Shown here: positions 1 through 8,729 of the stretch, piece after piece | How the letters are laid out: each line of letters begins with the position of its first letter | Position numbering within the stretch: the first letter of the stretch is position 1 | NCBI GenBank assembly: GCA_001282665.1 | Contig: LN874948.1 | Span: 876,213-940,212 of the forward strand | DNA length: 64,000 bases | Origin: Clostridiales bacterium mt11 | Lineage (GTDB): Bacteria; Bacillota; Clostridia; Tissierellales; Tepidimicrobiaceae | Reading direction: 5' to 3' | Notes under the pieces: model-generated | The model's database searches: none | What the model was told of the DNA's origin: nothing | The model's input: the letters and a program-made list of their open reading frames with translations, nothing else | Position numbers and translations under genes: made by a program

Positions 1-1443
1 ATCGGTTAAAAAGGTTGAAATAACTACGCTGGGTATATTTACATCCTCTGGCAGCCTAACAGTGGATATTATCACATCTAAATTTTGTTCTTTTATCTTA
101 TCTATTTCATAAATTGCAAATGGCCCAACAATCTCCATCTTATGCGAAAATAAGTTGTGGAGTTTATTATAAAGCAATTGCTTGCAAGCCATATTAGCAT
201 GGGATATGATGGCTACCTTTTTAATAGGCTCCTTTGTTTTTTGTCTTTCAACAGCAGCTCCAAGATGTATTGCTATATAACCTATTTCATCTTCTCCCAT
301 GGTCATATTAGTTAATTCATAGAACCTTTTCCTAATAAATACTGCAACTTCAAATAGATAAGGATAACCATTTTTTATTTCATCTAAATATGGATTATTA
401 TAAACCCTATTATGGGAAATCCTTTTTATTAAGGAATCAATATGAGAAGATAAATATACTTTTAAATGTTTATCTTCTGTCAGATCTAAATTAAACTCAT
501 TTCTTACTTCCTTTAAGAGTAGGTCTACTAAATCCATAGAAGTTTTGTTTATATAATCTTTACCTAATTTAAGGCGTTGATGGTGCAAAGATGCCCTTTT
601 TAGAGAAATATTTTTAGCCATATTTGCTATCTCCAATTCATTAAAAGCTATTCCATATTCTTTATTGAAATCTTCTGCAATATTTTTAGCTATCTCCACT
701 TCCTTAGAATCTTTTTTAACATCTAAATTTTCTCCACTATCTAGGTAGAAATTTTGCTTCATCCTCTGAACCGATACTGCACAGTGTATTATTAAACTAA
801 CTAAGTCTAAATCTGAAAAAACAAAGTTGCTATCCTCTATGTTTTTTAATAAAATATCCTTTATTTTAATCAAATCAACTTCTTTTAGATAAGGGGAATA
901 ATTATATAGATCGAGTAAACTTTCAAAGGTTCCATCCATGACCACATTACATAATAGATATCTTCTATATATTTCCTTTCCTTCGATAAAAAATATGTTT
1001 TTTTTCTTAGAAATAGTTAGCCCTAAGCGTTTATCTTTAAGCATATCTTTTATCCTCTTTATGTCTGCTTCTATTGTCTGTTCACTTACAAACATTTCAT
1101 CAGCTAAATAAAATACATCTACTCCTTCTTTTTGTACTAAAAGTCTTTCTATGATAAACTTCATTCTTTCTTCAGGTAGAATAGGTACGTTTTCCTGCTC
1201 TATAGATATTAGCTTGCTGAAAAGTTCTGCATCCTTTTCTCCGATTCTATAACCTTTTCCTCTAGAGGATTCTATCTTTAAGTTATGTTCTAATATAATT
1301 TCATTGATAAGTTTAATATCATCCCTTATGGTCCTATCACTAACATTTAATTCTTTGGAAACTTCTGAAGCCTTAGTCCAACCTTTTCTATTGAGTAAAT
1401 ACTCTATAATTAATTTGTGTCTTTGGAGTAGCGGTATCATCAT
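1..1443 (-). CDS. PRD-domain PTS-linked transcriptional regulator (BglG/LicR family), 3' end outside window
   Basis: The reverse strand is open from an ATG at 1443 to the window edge (481 codons, no stop). The N-terminus has an HTH (SDRTIRDDIKLI) and a second Mga-like HTH (SEQTIEADIKRI). Two PRDs follow: PRD1 has one acceptor His (SLIIHCAV) but Asn at the second position (MAKNIS); PRD2 has both (LSSHIDSL, IAIHLGAA). Next comes a IIB-like fold (KVAIISHANMACK ... DVIISTVRLPEDV) in which the usual phospho-Cys aligns with Ser. Such proteins are DNA-binding activators controlled by PTS phosphorylation; a IIA domain may follow beyond the window. A GGAGG lies just upstream of tandem ATGs at 1443 and 1440. 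Its PTS target is probably outside the window, because the next gene in the window is unrelated. Confidence 0.85.
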   Translation of the reverse strand, partial: MMIPLLQRHKLIIEYLLNRKGWTKASEVSKELNVSDRTIRDDIKLINEIILEHNLKIESSRGKGYRIGEKDAELFSKLISIEQENVPILPEERMKFIIERLLVQKEGVDVFYLADEMFVSEQTIEADIKRIKDMLKDKRLGLTISKKKNIFFIEGKEIYRRYLLCNVVMDGTFESLLDLYNYSPYLKEVDLIKIKDILLKNIEDSNFVFSDLDLVSLIIHCAVSVQRMKQNFYLDSGENLDVKKDSKEVEIAKNIAEDFNKEYGIAFNELEIANMAKNISLKRASLHHQRLKLGKDYINKTSMDLVDLLLKEVRNEFNLDLTEDKHLKVYLSSHIDSLIKRISHNRVYNNPYLDEIKNGYPYLFEVAVFIRKRFYELTNMTMGEDEIGYIAIHLGAAVERQKTKEPIKKVAIISHANMACKQLLYNKLHNLFSHKMEIVGPFAIYEIDKIKEQNLDVIISTVRLPEDVNIPSVVISTFLTD

Positions 1444-1464
1444 GTTATATCCTCCTCAATTAAC

Positions 1465-1493
1465 AATATATATTTTTATAAATACTAAGTAAA
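1465..1493 (-). promoter_or_regulatory. Putative sigma-A promoter of the partial PRD regulator
   Basis: On the reverse strand, TTTACT (1488-1493) and TATATT (1465-1470) are separated by exactly 17 bp, about 20 bp upstream of the ATG at 1443. The background is very AT-rich, so chance matches are possible. Confidence 0.4.
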
Positions 1494-1645
1494 ATAATAA
1501 ATTTCCTATGGCTAACGGAAATTATTTATAATTCCTATTAAGTTTAATAAAAAGATAAGATAAATGTCATATGTACTAAGCCATCCCTCTTATCATTTAC
1601 TTAATATATAATTTAATTATTTTTTCTCTCCCCATTATATAACAA

Positions 1646-1676
1646 GAAAAGGAATAGTCTTAAACTATCCCTTTTC
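1646..1676 (-). terminator. Hairpin terminator after the acyl-CoA synthetase operon
   Basis: Thirteen-base arms (GAAAAGGAATAGT at 1646-1658; ACTATCCCTTTTC at 1664-1676) pair with one mismatch around a 5-base loop. On the minus strand the 3' arm is T-rich. It lies 27 bp past the stop of the synthetase gene. Confidence 0.6.
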
Positions 1677-1702
1677 CTCTTTATTCCAATATATAAAAAC
1701 TT

Positions 1703-3820
1703 TTAGATTATAACTCTTCCATCTAATGCAGCTATACCTTTTTCATATACTCTTATAGGGTTAATATCTATTTCTTTGATATCTTCATTTTCGGTTATAA
1801 GTCTACTTACCTTAACAATAGTATCTACTACAGCATCAACATCTAATTTAGCTTGTCCTCTAATTCCCTTTAACATAGGATATAGTTGTAATTTTTCTAC
1901 CATATCTTTAGCCTCAGAGTAAGACACTGGAGCTATTTTGAAACTAACATCTTTTAATACCTCTACAAATATTCCCCCAAACCCTACCATCACACAAGGT
2001 CCGAATTGCTGGTCTCTTAATGCACCTATTATCATTTCCATACCATCAAGTAACATTGGTGTTAAAAGAACACCGTTTATCCTTGCATCCTCAGAATATT
2101 TTTTAGCATTTTCCATTATCTTTATATACGCATCTTTTAATTCATTTTCATTTTTAATATTAACAACTACCCCACCTGCATCACTTTTATGAATTATATC
2201 TGGAGACATTATCTTCATAACTATAGGATAGCCTAGCTTTTCAGCCTTACAAATGGCATCTTCTACATTGTCTGCAAATTCAAATTCTCCAAAATCTATG
2301 CCGTATTGTGATAATATCTTTCTAGATTCTATTTCAGTTAAACTTATATTCTTTTCTTTTGCATCTTGAATTATACTATTTATATTTTGTGTATCTACTG
2401 CCGATGTTTCTTCAATCTTATTATCTTTTATAGCATCTAACATAAGTCTTCTCTTTACCATATTTATCATCGCTTTAGCAGCCCTATCAGGCATATCAAA
2501 GGTTGGAATCCCTTCCTTTTCCAAAGCTTCTCTACCTTCTTGTACCCATTCACCAGCTAAGTAGCATACTGTAACGGGTTTATTATATTTCTTAATAGCT
2601 TGGGCAGACATCTCTCCCATCTCCTTAGGTATTAAGAAAGTTGGAGGTACACTTAAGTGGACAACTCCATCAACTCCATCATCTTCCAATACTATTTTTA
2701 ATGCTTCAGCGTGCTGTTTTTCATCAGCTGCTGCAGACATATCTATATACCCATCAGTATGATCAATTATAGCCATAGGAGGAAGAACTTCTCTCAACCT
2801 TTCTATAGTTTTATCAGAGAATTTAGCCAACACTGCCATATCACCAAGACCTATTTCATCTACAGATATAATTCCAGGACCACCAGCTTCAGTTAAAACC
2901 GCTATTCTATTACCCTTTGGTAATGGCTGCATAGAAATTGCCTTAGCAGTATCTAAAAGTTCCTCTATGGTATTTACCCTTAGTATTCCCGCTTGTTCAA
3001 AAGCGGCATCATATAATGCATCTGTTCCCGCTAATGAACCAGTATGGGATGCTGCTGCTCCTGAACCTAATTTGCTTCTGCCCACCTTTAAAATTACTAT
3101 TGGCTTTTCTTCTGTAATTTCTCTAGCAACTTCCATAAATTCTCTTGCATTATCGATTCCTTCCATATACATTGCTATACTTTTAGTTTGCTCATCATCT
3201 TTATAATATTTTAATATATCCAATACCTTAATATCGCATTGATTTCCCACATGAGCCCATTTAGCAAAGCCTATTGGAACAGCTTGATTTACAGAAAAAG
3301 CTGCTATTGCTGCACCTAAAGAACCACTTTGGGAAATCAAACTCATAGAACCAGGTACCTTTTTTATTCCAGCTGCAAAAGTTGTATCTAATCTGTTTTC
3401 AGTATTCATAACCCCTACACAGTTAGGTCCTATTATTCTAATGTCAGCTTCTTTGGCTATTCTAATCACTTCTTCTTCTAACTTAATTCTTTCTGGTATT
3501 TTTGTTTCACTAAACCCGGATGCTAATATTACCGCTGTTTTTACATCTCCTCTTTCTTTAGCTTCCATAAATATACTAGGCACTACAGGAGCAGGCACTG
3601 AAACCAAAATTAAATCAACATTTGTATCTATATCTTTTAAAGATTTATAGCACTTCTTACCAAATATTTCATCTTCTTTAGGGTTTACAGGATACACACT
3701 CCCATCAAAATCTAATTCTATCAAGTTTTTTAATATTTGATATCCAGCTTTACCCTGATCCGTACTAGCACCTATAACCGCCACACTCTCTGGATAAAAG
3801 AACTTGTCTAAACTCCTCAT
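1703..3820 (-). CDS. Acyl-CoA synthetase, NDP(ADP)-forming; alpha-beta fusion
   Basis: A 705-residue protein that joins the two halves of archaeal-type ADP-forming acetyl-CoA synthetase. The N-terminal half has a CoA-binding Rossmann domain (VAVIGASTDQGKAGY) and a succinyl-CoA-ligase-like domain (GPNCVGVMN, SQSGSLGAA) with the phosphorylatable His in AASHTGSLAGTD. The C-terminal third is an ATP-grasp domain (YPIVMKIMSPDIIHKSD). The family converts acyl-CoA + ADP + Pi to acid + ATP + CoA. It is the last gene of the por operon, one base after the porB stop. I chose ATG 3820 because GGAGG at 3830-3834 is 9 bp away; an upstream in-frame ATG at 3841 would sit inside porB and lacks a site. It probably conserves energy from acyl-CoA made by Por; exact acyl specificity is not visible. 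Confidence 0.9.
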   Translation of the reverse strand: MRSLDKFFYPESVAVIGASTDQGKAGYQILKNLIELDFDGSVYPVNPKEDEIFGKKCYKSLKDIDTNVDLILVSVPAPVVPSIFMEAKERGDVKTAVILASGFSETKIPERIKLEEEVIRIAKEADIRIIGPNCVGVMNTENRLDTTFAAGIKKVPGSMSLISQSGSLGAAIAAFSVNQAVPIGFAKWAHVGNQCDIKVLDILKYYKDDEQTKSIAMYMEGIDNAREFMEVAREITEEKPIVILKVGRSKLGSGAAASHTGSLAGTDALYDAAFEQAGILRVNTIEELLDTAKAISMQPLPKGNRIAVLTEAGGPGIISVDEIGLGDMAVLAKFSDKTIERLREVLPPMAIIDHTDGYIDMSAAADEKQHAEALKIVLEDDGVDGVVHLSVPPTFLIPKEMGEMSAQAIKKYNKPVTVCYLAGEWVQEGREALEKEGIPTFDMPDRAAKAMINMVKRRLMLDAIKDNKIEETSAVDTQNINSIIQDAKEKNISLTEIESRKILSQYGIDFGEFEFADNVEDAICKAEKLGYPIVMKIMSPDIIHKSDAGGVVVNIKNENELKDAYIKIMENAKKYSEDARINGVLLTPMLLDGMEMIIGALRDQQFGPCVMVGFGGIFVEVLKDVSFKIAPVSYSEAKDMVEKLQLYPMLKGIRGQAKLDVDAVVDTIVKVSRLITENEDIKEIDINPIRVYEKGIAALDGRVII

Positions 3821-3821
3821 C

Positions 3822-4676
3822 TTATTTAGCCTCCATTTCAATCAATTTATTATAGTAGTTTTCTGCATTCGTTTCTAAATATTCTACTTGTTCCTTGGTA
3901 ATGTTTTTAAAACGTCCTTGCATCTTCAAATATTCTTCTATAGATTTAACTTTAGAAATCTTCTTTGTAACCCTTATTTCGCCATCAATAGCTTCAAATA
4001 GAGGATATAAGTTTGTTTCCACTGCAAGCTGAGCAATTTTAATAGTTTCCCTTGAATGAAATCTCCATCCCGTAGCACAAGGTGTAAGGGTGTGAATATA
4101 TGCTGGACCATCTATATCCTTTGCTTTCGCAAGTTTTTTCTTAAAATCATCAATATATCCTACAGATGCCGTAGCAATATAAGGAATTCCCTGTGCCATA
4201 AGCATCTCTACTATATTTTTCTTTATCTCCTTTTTACCTCCTGGAGTAGTAGTAGTCCAAGCTCCTACAGGAGTAGAGCCTGATCTTTGAATCCCTGTAT
4301 TCATATATGCTTCATTGTCGTAACATATATAGATAAACCTATGTCCTCTCTCTATAGCACCTGATAATGCCTGTAACCCTATGTCTACAGTTCCACCATC
4401 TCCAGCAAGTGCAACAACATTTATATCTTCTCTATTATGGAATTCCAAAGCAGTTGATATTCCTGAACAATAAGCAGCTATATTTTCTAAATTAGATTGA
4501 AATGATGGTATTTTCCAGCAAGTTTGATCTCCAAATCCAGTTAATATGGCTGAGCAACTTGGCGGAGTTAAAATTATAGTATTTTTACCTAAAACCTCAA
4601 CTATAGATCGAGCTATTAACTCCATACCACATCCTTCACATGTAGTTGTTCCTTTACTTATAAGGTTAGTCATCAT
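3822..4676 (-). CDS. porB: Pyruvate:ferredoxin oxidoreductase beta subunit (PorB)
   Basis: This 284-residue TPP-binding subunit carries a GDGG motif at residues 92-95 followed by N121 (TPP/Mg site). Four cysteines (C13, C16, C41, C200) show the 3- and 25-residue spacing expected for the [4Fe-4S] cluster near TPP. The NTGIQRSG ... GAWTTTTPGGK signature is typical of pyruvate synthase beta chains rather than indolepyruvate or 2-oxoglutarate enzymes. It oxidises a 2-oxoacid and CoA to acyl-CoA, CO2 and reduced ferredoxin in the cytoplasm with PorA, C and D. It starts one base after the porA stop (GGAGG at 4686-4690); a second ATG at 4673 is possible. Specificity for pyruvate over branched 2-oxoacids is inferred. 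Confidence 0.9.
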   Translation of the reverse strand: MMTNLISKGTTTCEGCGMELIARSIVEVLGKNTIILTPPSCSAILTGFGDQTCWKIPSFQSNLENIAAYCSGISTALEFHNREDINVVALAGDGGTVDIGLQALSGAIERGHRFIYICYDNEAYMNTGIQRSGSTPVGAWTTTTPGGKKEIKKNIVEMLMAQGIPYIATASVGYIDDFKKKLAKAKDIDGPAYIHTLTPCATGWRFHSRETIKIAQLAVETNLYPLFEAIDGEIRVTKKISKVKSIEEYLKMQGRFKNITKEQVEYLETNAENYYNKLIEMEAK

Positions 4677-4677
4677 A

Positions 4678-5859
4678 TTATTTAACCTCCTTCTTCGTAT
4701 CTATCCAAATAGGATAAAGTACTTTCTCATCTTTGCTATTCAATTCTATAGTTTTATCTACTACATTTCTTATGGTTTTCTCACTTAAGTCCCTTCCACC
4801 TAAACCTGCTACAAAATCATATACGGGTATATTCATATTAGCACTATAAAGAGCTGATTTTATTTCTTGAGAAAGAGGTCCGTCCGTTCCCAAAGCCCAA
4901 GATCTATCTATTACAGCTACGGATTTTGCACCTTTTAATTTTTCTATTACTTCTTTTTTAGGAAATGGTCTAAAACAGGATACTTGCAAGGAGCCGATTT
5001 TCTTACCACTAGAACTCATTTCCTGAGCAACCTTACGGGCTGTTCCAGAAGATGAACCCAAGGTTATTATTACTACATCAGCATCTTCACAATCGACATC
5101 TTTGCATAGACTATATTTTCTATTAAATATATCTTCAAATTCCTTTGCAGCAGCTGGAAAAATATTAATAACCTCATTTAATGCTTCATTATGGCTATAT
5201 TTAATTTCTGTAAAGGTATCAGCTGAATTTAATTGATTAATTGTCATAGGGTTATCTGGATCTAAATATATATCTCCTCTTTTATAATCTGGTAAGAATC
5301 TGTCCACATCTTCCTGCTCTGGTAATTCCACAACTTCAGTTGTATGGGTTAGGAAGAAACCATCTATACATACCATTACAGGCAGTCTAACTTCTTCTCC
5401 GATTCTATAAGCTAATAAGGTATAATCTAACGCTTCTTGACAATTAGAAGCATACAATTGTATCCAACCCATATCCTTTTCAGCCATACTGTCAGAATGG
5501 TCTGTTTGTAAAGACCATGGACTAGGTAAAGCTCTATTGGCTACTCCCATAACAATAGGTAGTCTATTACCAGATGCAACTCCTATAATCTCATGCATTA
5601 AAGCCAACCCTGCACCAGCAGTTGCTGTAAAGACTCTAGTACCTACAAGAGCAGCACCAACTACCGCCGTTAATGCGGAATGTTCTGATTCCACTGCAAT
5701 ATATTTAGCATCTAATCTGCCTTCATTTATAAAATCTGCAACTTTTTCAACCATTGGTGTCTGAGGGGTAATAGGATAAGCTGCAACAACTTGGGCCCCA
5801 GCTAGCCTTACTCCCTCAGCGATAGAACGATTGCCGTCAATTGCTACCCTTTTACTCAT
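4678..5859 (-). CDS. porA: Pyruvate:ferredoxin oxidoreductase alpha subunit (PorA)
   Basis: A 393-residue protein of the POR alpha family. It opens with the pyrimidine-binding region (AIDGNRSIAEGVRLAGAQVV, then AYPITPQTPMVE) and contains the EHSALTAVVGAALVGTR segment. The C-terminal part is the domain II region (VVIITLGSSSGTARKV, FRPFPKKEVIEKLKGAK). The length matches archaeal-type separate alpha chains (about 390). It lies one base downstream of porD, with GGAGG 9 bp before the ATG. It forms the TPP active site together with PorB. Confidence 0.92.
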   Translation of the reverse strand: MSKRVAIDGNRSIAEGVRLAGAQVVAAYPITPQTPMVEKVADFINEGRLDAKYIAVESEHSALTAVVGAALVGTRVFTATAGAGLALMHEIIGVASGNRLPIVMGVANRALPSPWSLQTDHSDSMAEKDMGWIQLYASNCQEALDYTLLAYRIGEEVRLPVMVCIDGFFLTHTTEVVELPEQEDVDRFLPDYKRGDIYLDPDNPMTINQLNSADTFTEIKYSHNEALNEVINIFPAAAKEFEDIFNRKYSLCKDVDCEDADVVIITLGSSSGTARKVAQEMSSSGKKIGSLQVSCFRPFPKKEVIEKLKGAKSVAVIDRSWALGTDGPLSQEIKSALYSANMNIPVYDFVAGLGGRDLSEKTIRNVVDKTIELNSKDEKVLYPIWIDTKKEVK

Positions 5860-5860
5860 A

Positions 5861-6106
5861 TTATTCTGCCTCCTCTATCATAGATATTGCGTGAACTGGA
5901 CATAGAACTTCACAAATTCCACATCCCTTACAATAATCATAATCTATAGTTGCAATGTCTTTTATTTCTATATATTGTCCTGGGCAATATTTTGAACAAA
6001 TACCGCAGGCTATACATTTTTCACTAATTATAGGTCTAGTTAATCTCCAAGTACCTGTCTTTGTATCCGAAATTTTAATTGCATATACCCCTGCTTTATC
6101 TCTCAT
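5861..6106 (-). CDS. porD: Pyruvate:ferredoxin oxidoreductase delta subunit, 2x[4Fe-4S] ferredoxin (PorD)
   Basis: An 81-residue ferredoxin-like subunit with two CxxCxxCxxxCP motifs (C31/34/37/41 and C59/62/65/69), which ligate two [4Fe-4S] clusters that pass electrons from the alpha-beta core to ferredoxin. The N-terminal KTGTWRLTRPII segment is characteristic of PorD. I chose ATG 6106, preceded by AAAGGA 8 bp upstream; earlier in-frame ATGs at 6124 and 6148 lie deep inside porC. The resulting 11-bp overlap with the end of porC suggests translational coupling. Confidence 0.9.
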   Translation of the reverse strand: MRDKAGVYAIKISDTKTGTWRLTRPIISEKCIACGICSKYCPGQYIEIKDIATIDYDYCKGCGICEVLCPVHAISMIEEAE

Positions 6107-6650
6107 AAATAACAGTCCTTTCATAAGCTTCTTTTGCACATTTAGCATTTATTTTCCCAATTTTTTCTCCCATAGTATCCACTATGGCTTCCATTATGTG
6201 TTCTATTTCTAATAGACCAGTAGTCTTAGCGATAGCTCCTAACATAGCAGCATTTGGGGGAACATTGCCAATCATCTCATGGGTAATTCCCCAAGCATCT
6301 AACAATCCAACTTTCTTAAATTTATCTCCAAGCTTGTCAGGCAATTCTTTATCATTTATAATTAATATTGAGTTATATTTTATTCCTTCTAATGGATTAA
6401 TTCCCAATTCCATAAGGAAAGGGTCAAACATTACGACAATGTCTGGCTCATAAACATAGGTATGACTCTGAATAGGCTCATTGGACAGTCTGGCAAAGGT
6501 ATAAACAGGAGCACCTTTTCTCTCTTGGCCGAAGTTAGGTACCGCCTGTGCATACTTGTTGCCAATTACAGCAGCTTCAACTAATATTTGAGCTGCTGTT
6601 ACTGCTCCTTGACCACCCCTACTTAAAATCCTAAACTCTTTTTCTTCCAT
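6096..6650 (-). CDS. porC: Pyruvate:ferredoxin oxidoreductase gamma subunit (PorC/PorG)
   Basis: A 184-residue gamma subunit, the CoA-interacting domain of POR. Visible family motifs are LSRGGQGAVTAAQIL, VPNFGQERKGAPVYTFARLS and NVPPNAAMLGAIAKTTG. It is the first gene of the gamma-delta-alpha-beta order, which is that of archaeal por operons; most clostridia rely on a single-chain PFOR. The ATG has a GGGGG 9 bp upstream. The Lrp-type regulator gene ends 106 bp upstream on the same strand, so the operon may start in that gap or read through from it. Confidence 0.9.
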   Translation of the reverse strand: MEEKEFRILSRGGQGAVTAAQILVEAAVIGNKYAQAVPNFGQERKGAPVYTFARLSNEPIQSHTYVYEPDIVVMFDPFLMELGINPLEGIKYNSILIINDKELPDKLGDKFKKVGLLDAWGITHEMIGNVPPNAAMLGAIAKTTGLLEIEHIMEAIVDTMGEKIGKINAKCAKEAYERTVIYER

Positions 6651-6725
6651 TTAATTTTCCCCCTTACTTCTTTTTAAAGAACTTGTCCACTTTTTTAAAA
6701 ATAGGTTGAATAGACAATCGTTAAT

Positions 6726-6756
6726 TAATCATAATTAGAATACTTAAACATGATTA
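6726..6756. promoter_or_regulatory. AT-rich inverted repeat, candidate Lrp-type operator
   Basis: TAATCAT (6726-6732) and ATGATTA (6750-6756) form 7-bp perfect arms 17 bp apart in the lrp-porC gap. Lrp/AsnC proteins bind AT-rich dyads, and the gene for such a protein is adjacent. There is no following T-run on the minus strand, so a terminator is less likely. Confidence 0.3.
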
Positions 6757-7209
6757 TTATTTTATAGATAAATTGGTTTTATAATTTTTTAAAAGCATAT
6801 ATACTGAAGTTCTAGTAATACCTTCTAAAGGATATATTTTGTCATTGAGAAATTTAGAAAGCTTCTCACTATTTTCTATAAATATGTGAACATGTAAAAT
6901 TGTCGGGCCTGTCATTTGATATACAATGGTAACTTCTTTCATCTTTGAAATTTCAGTGGCAACACTTTCTATTCTACTGGGTAGTACTTCTATCTCTAAA
7001 AATACAGCCAACTCCAATCCCAATGCATTCCTATCAATAATTGCAGAATACTGGGTAATAACTCCACTGTCTTCCATCTGTTTTATTCGATCCCTTACAG
7101 CTACCCTTGACAAATGAACCCGTCTTCCTATTTCTGCATAACTTATTCTTGCATTTTCCATTAATAATCCTAATATCTTTCTATCTGTAGTATCTACTTT
7201 CTTATTCAT
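6757..7209 (-). CDS. Lrp/AsnC family transcriptional regulator
   Basis: A 150-residue protein with an N-terminal winged HTH (TDRKILGLLMENARISYAEI, recognition segment LSRVAVRDRIKQ) and a C-terminal RAM/AsnC ligand-binding domain (LAVFLEIEVLPSRIESV ... TGPTILHVHIFIENSE). Lrp-like proteins sense amino acids or 2-oxoacids as octamers. Its place just upstream of the por-synthetase genes suggests that it controls 2-oxoacid oxidation in response to such a ligand. The ATG has GGAGG about 9 bp upstream. The true effector cannot be read from the sequence. Confidence 0.92.
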   Translation of the reverse strand: MNKKVDTTDRKILGLLMENARISYAEIGRRVHLSRVAVRDRIKQMEDSGVITQYSAIIDRNALGLELAVFLEIEVLPSRIESVATEISKMKEVTIVYQMTGPTILHVHIFIENSEKLSKFLNDKIYPLEGITRTSVYMLLKNYKTNLSIK

Positions 7210-7313
7210 CCCACTATCCTCCAGTAATAAAACTCAGTATATAAACTTAATAATCATATATCATACTATATTTTTTTAATTGAGATTTTTTCACTATAGC
7301 TGTAGTCTACCCT

Positions 7314-8729
7314 TTAAATTAATTTTAAATTAATAGCAACATACATTAATGCTACTAATATAGGAATCCAAAATACAGCTATAATGAAGCCCGGTTTAGG
7401 CATATCTTTTAATTTCCAATATCCATATCCATAGGTAGTCATAGCTGTAGGATCTAAAGGAATTAGAAATACACAAGATGCAGTATAAGCCAATGGAAGT
7501 ACTAAATATATTGGATTTACACCCATAGTTTCAGCTAAAATAGCTATTACAGGTATAGTCAACGCCATAACAGCACCAGAAATCGGAACCAATAAGTGAA
7601 TAAAAATACCAAATGTAGTAACTGCAAATATAACCATTAATAATGATGAATTAGTAAATCCACCTAAGAAAGTATCACTTAACCACTTGGCACTGCCGTG
7701 GTCACTTAATATCATAGCTAAGGCATTACATGAACCCACCAATAATAATATTTCCCATCCGATTTTTTGTTTTGCCTCTTCCCATTCGAGTATTTCTATT
7801 CCCGGTAGGAAAAATAGTGTAGTTGCAAGCATAGATACAAATGCAGTTTCTAAGTTAGTCATTGACTGGGTTAACCAAAGGATTATTGTAGCTCCAAAAA
7901 TTATTAGAAATATAGTTTCATCTTTACTCATCTTTCCTAGAGCTTTTCGTTCTTCTTCTATATCTTCAAATCCTTTAATCGTTTCAAATTCTGATTTATA
8001 AAGCTTACTAATTACTAACCATGAAATCAAGGTAAGTAAAACAGCTAAGGGAACCCCTACTATAGACCATTGTAAAAAACCTATTTCTATTCCTGCTACA
8101 CTTTTTAATAGATTGATTGAAAGAATGTTTACTCCACTTCCTGCTGGAGTTGCTACACCTCCAACAGCTGCTGCAATTGGTATCCCTAGCATGACGCTTT
8201 TCCCAAATATAGATTTTCCAGGTTCACAATCATTCTTATTTAATATTTCATTTGCAATAGCACCTACTATGATTCCAGCAGGAATATCAGCTAAGAAAAA
8301 AGATATAAAAGAAGTACATAACATCAAACTTAACAATACATATTTACTCTTGTTGCCAAATAGAGTAGTTACATACAATGATACCCTATAGCCAAAGCCA
8401 ACTTTTACAAATGCTTGTGCAATTAATAATGCAGATAAAATAAAAAATAAGGTTGGAGTGGCGAAATTTTTCATTATATTGCCAGTACTATCAATCTTCA
8501 ATAGATTAGGCAGAAATAATAGTAAACATGAAGATATTGCTATAGGCACATATTCTGTTACCCATGTTATAGTTGCACTAATTATTAAGGCTATTCCTTT
8601 CCATCCTTCAATGCTCAGTCCTTCTGGGGGTTCAATACTGGTTAATCCCAAATAGACAACAATAGATAATACTAAAAATGCTATTTTCTTAATCTCAGTT
8701 TTTTTCACTTTTGCTGCATTGGCTTCCAT
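7314..8729 (-). CDS. DASS/SLC13 family anion:Na+ symporter
   Basis: A 471-residue integral membrane protein with about 12 hydrophobic segments. The N-terminal region (WKGIALIISATITWVTEYVP) and internal motifs (ATPAGSGVNI, LLLVGSCNALAMIL) fit the divalent anion:Na+ symporter family, which moves dicarboxylates, citrate or sulfate. I chose ATG 8729 (AAGGAG 8 bp upstream); a GTG at 8738 in frame has no room for a ribosome site. It lies 104 bp upstream of lrp on the same strand. A role in importing an organic acid for the por pathway is an inference from position only. Confidence 0.85.
   Translation of the reverse strand: MEANAAKVKKTEIKKIAFLVLSIVVYLGLTSIEPPEGLSIEGWKGIALIISATITWVTEYVPIAISSCLLLFLPNLLKIDSTGNIMKNFATPTLFFILSALLIAQAFVKVGFGYRVSLYVTTLFGNKSKYVLLSLMLCTSFISFFLADIPAGIIVGAIANEILNKNDCEPGKSIFGKSVMLGIPIAAAVGGVATPAGSGVNILSINLLKSVAGIEIGFLQWSIVGVPLAVLLTLISWLVISKLYKSEFETIKGFEDIEEERKALGKMSKDETIFLIIFGATIILWLTQSMTNLETAFVSMLATTLFFLPGIEILEWEEAKQKIGWEILLLVGSCNALAMILSDHGSAKWLSDTFLGGFTNSSLLMVIFAVTTFGIFIHLLVPISGAVMALTIPVIAILAETMGVNPIYLVLPLAYTASCVFLIPLDPTAMTTYGYGYWKLKDMPKPGFIIAVFWIPILVALMYVAINLKLI

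Noticed and set aside
3821..3841. Upstream ATG extension of the acyl-CoA synthetase
   Set aside because: It would overlap porB and has no ribosome site, while ATG 3820 has GGAGG at a good distance.
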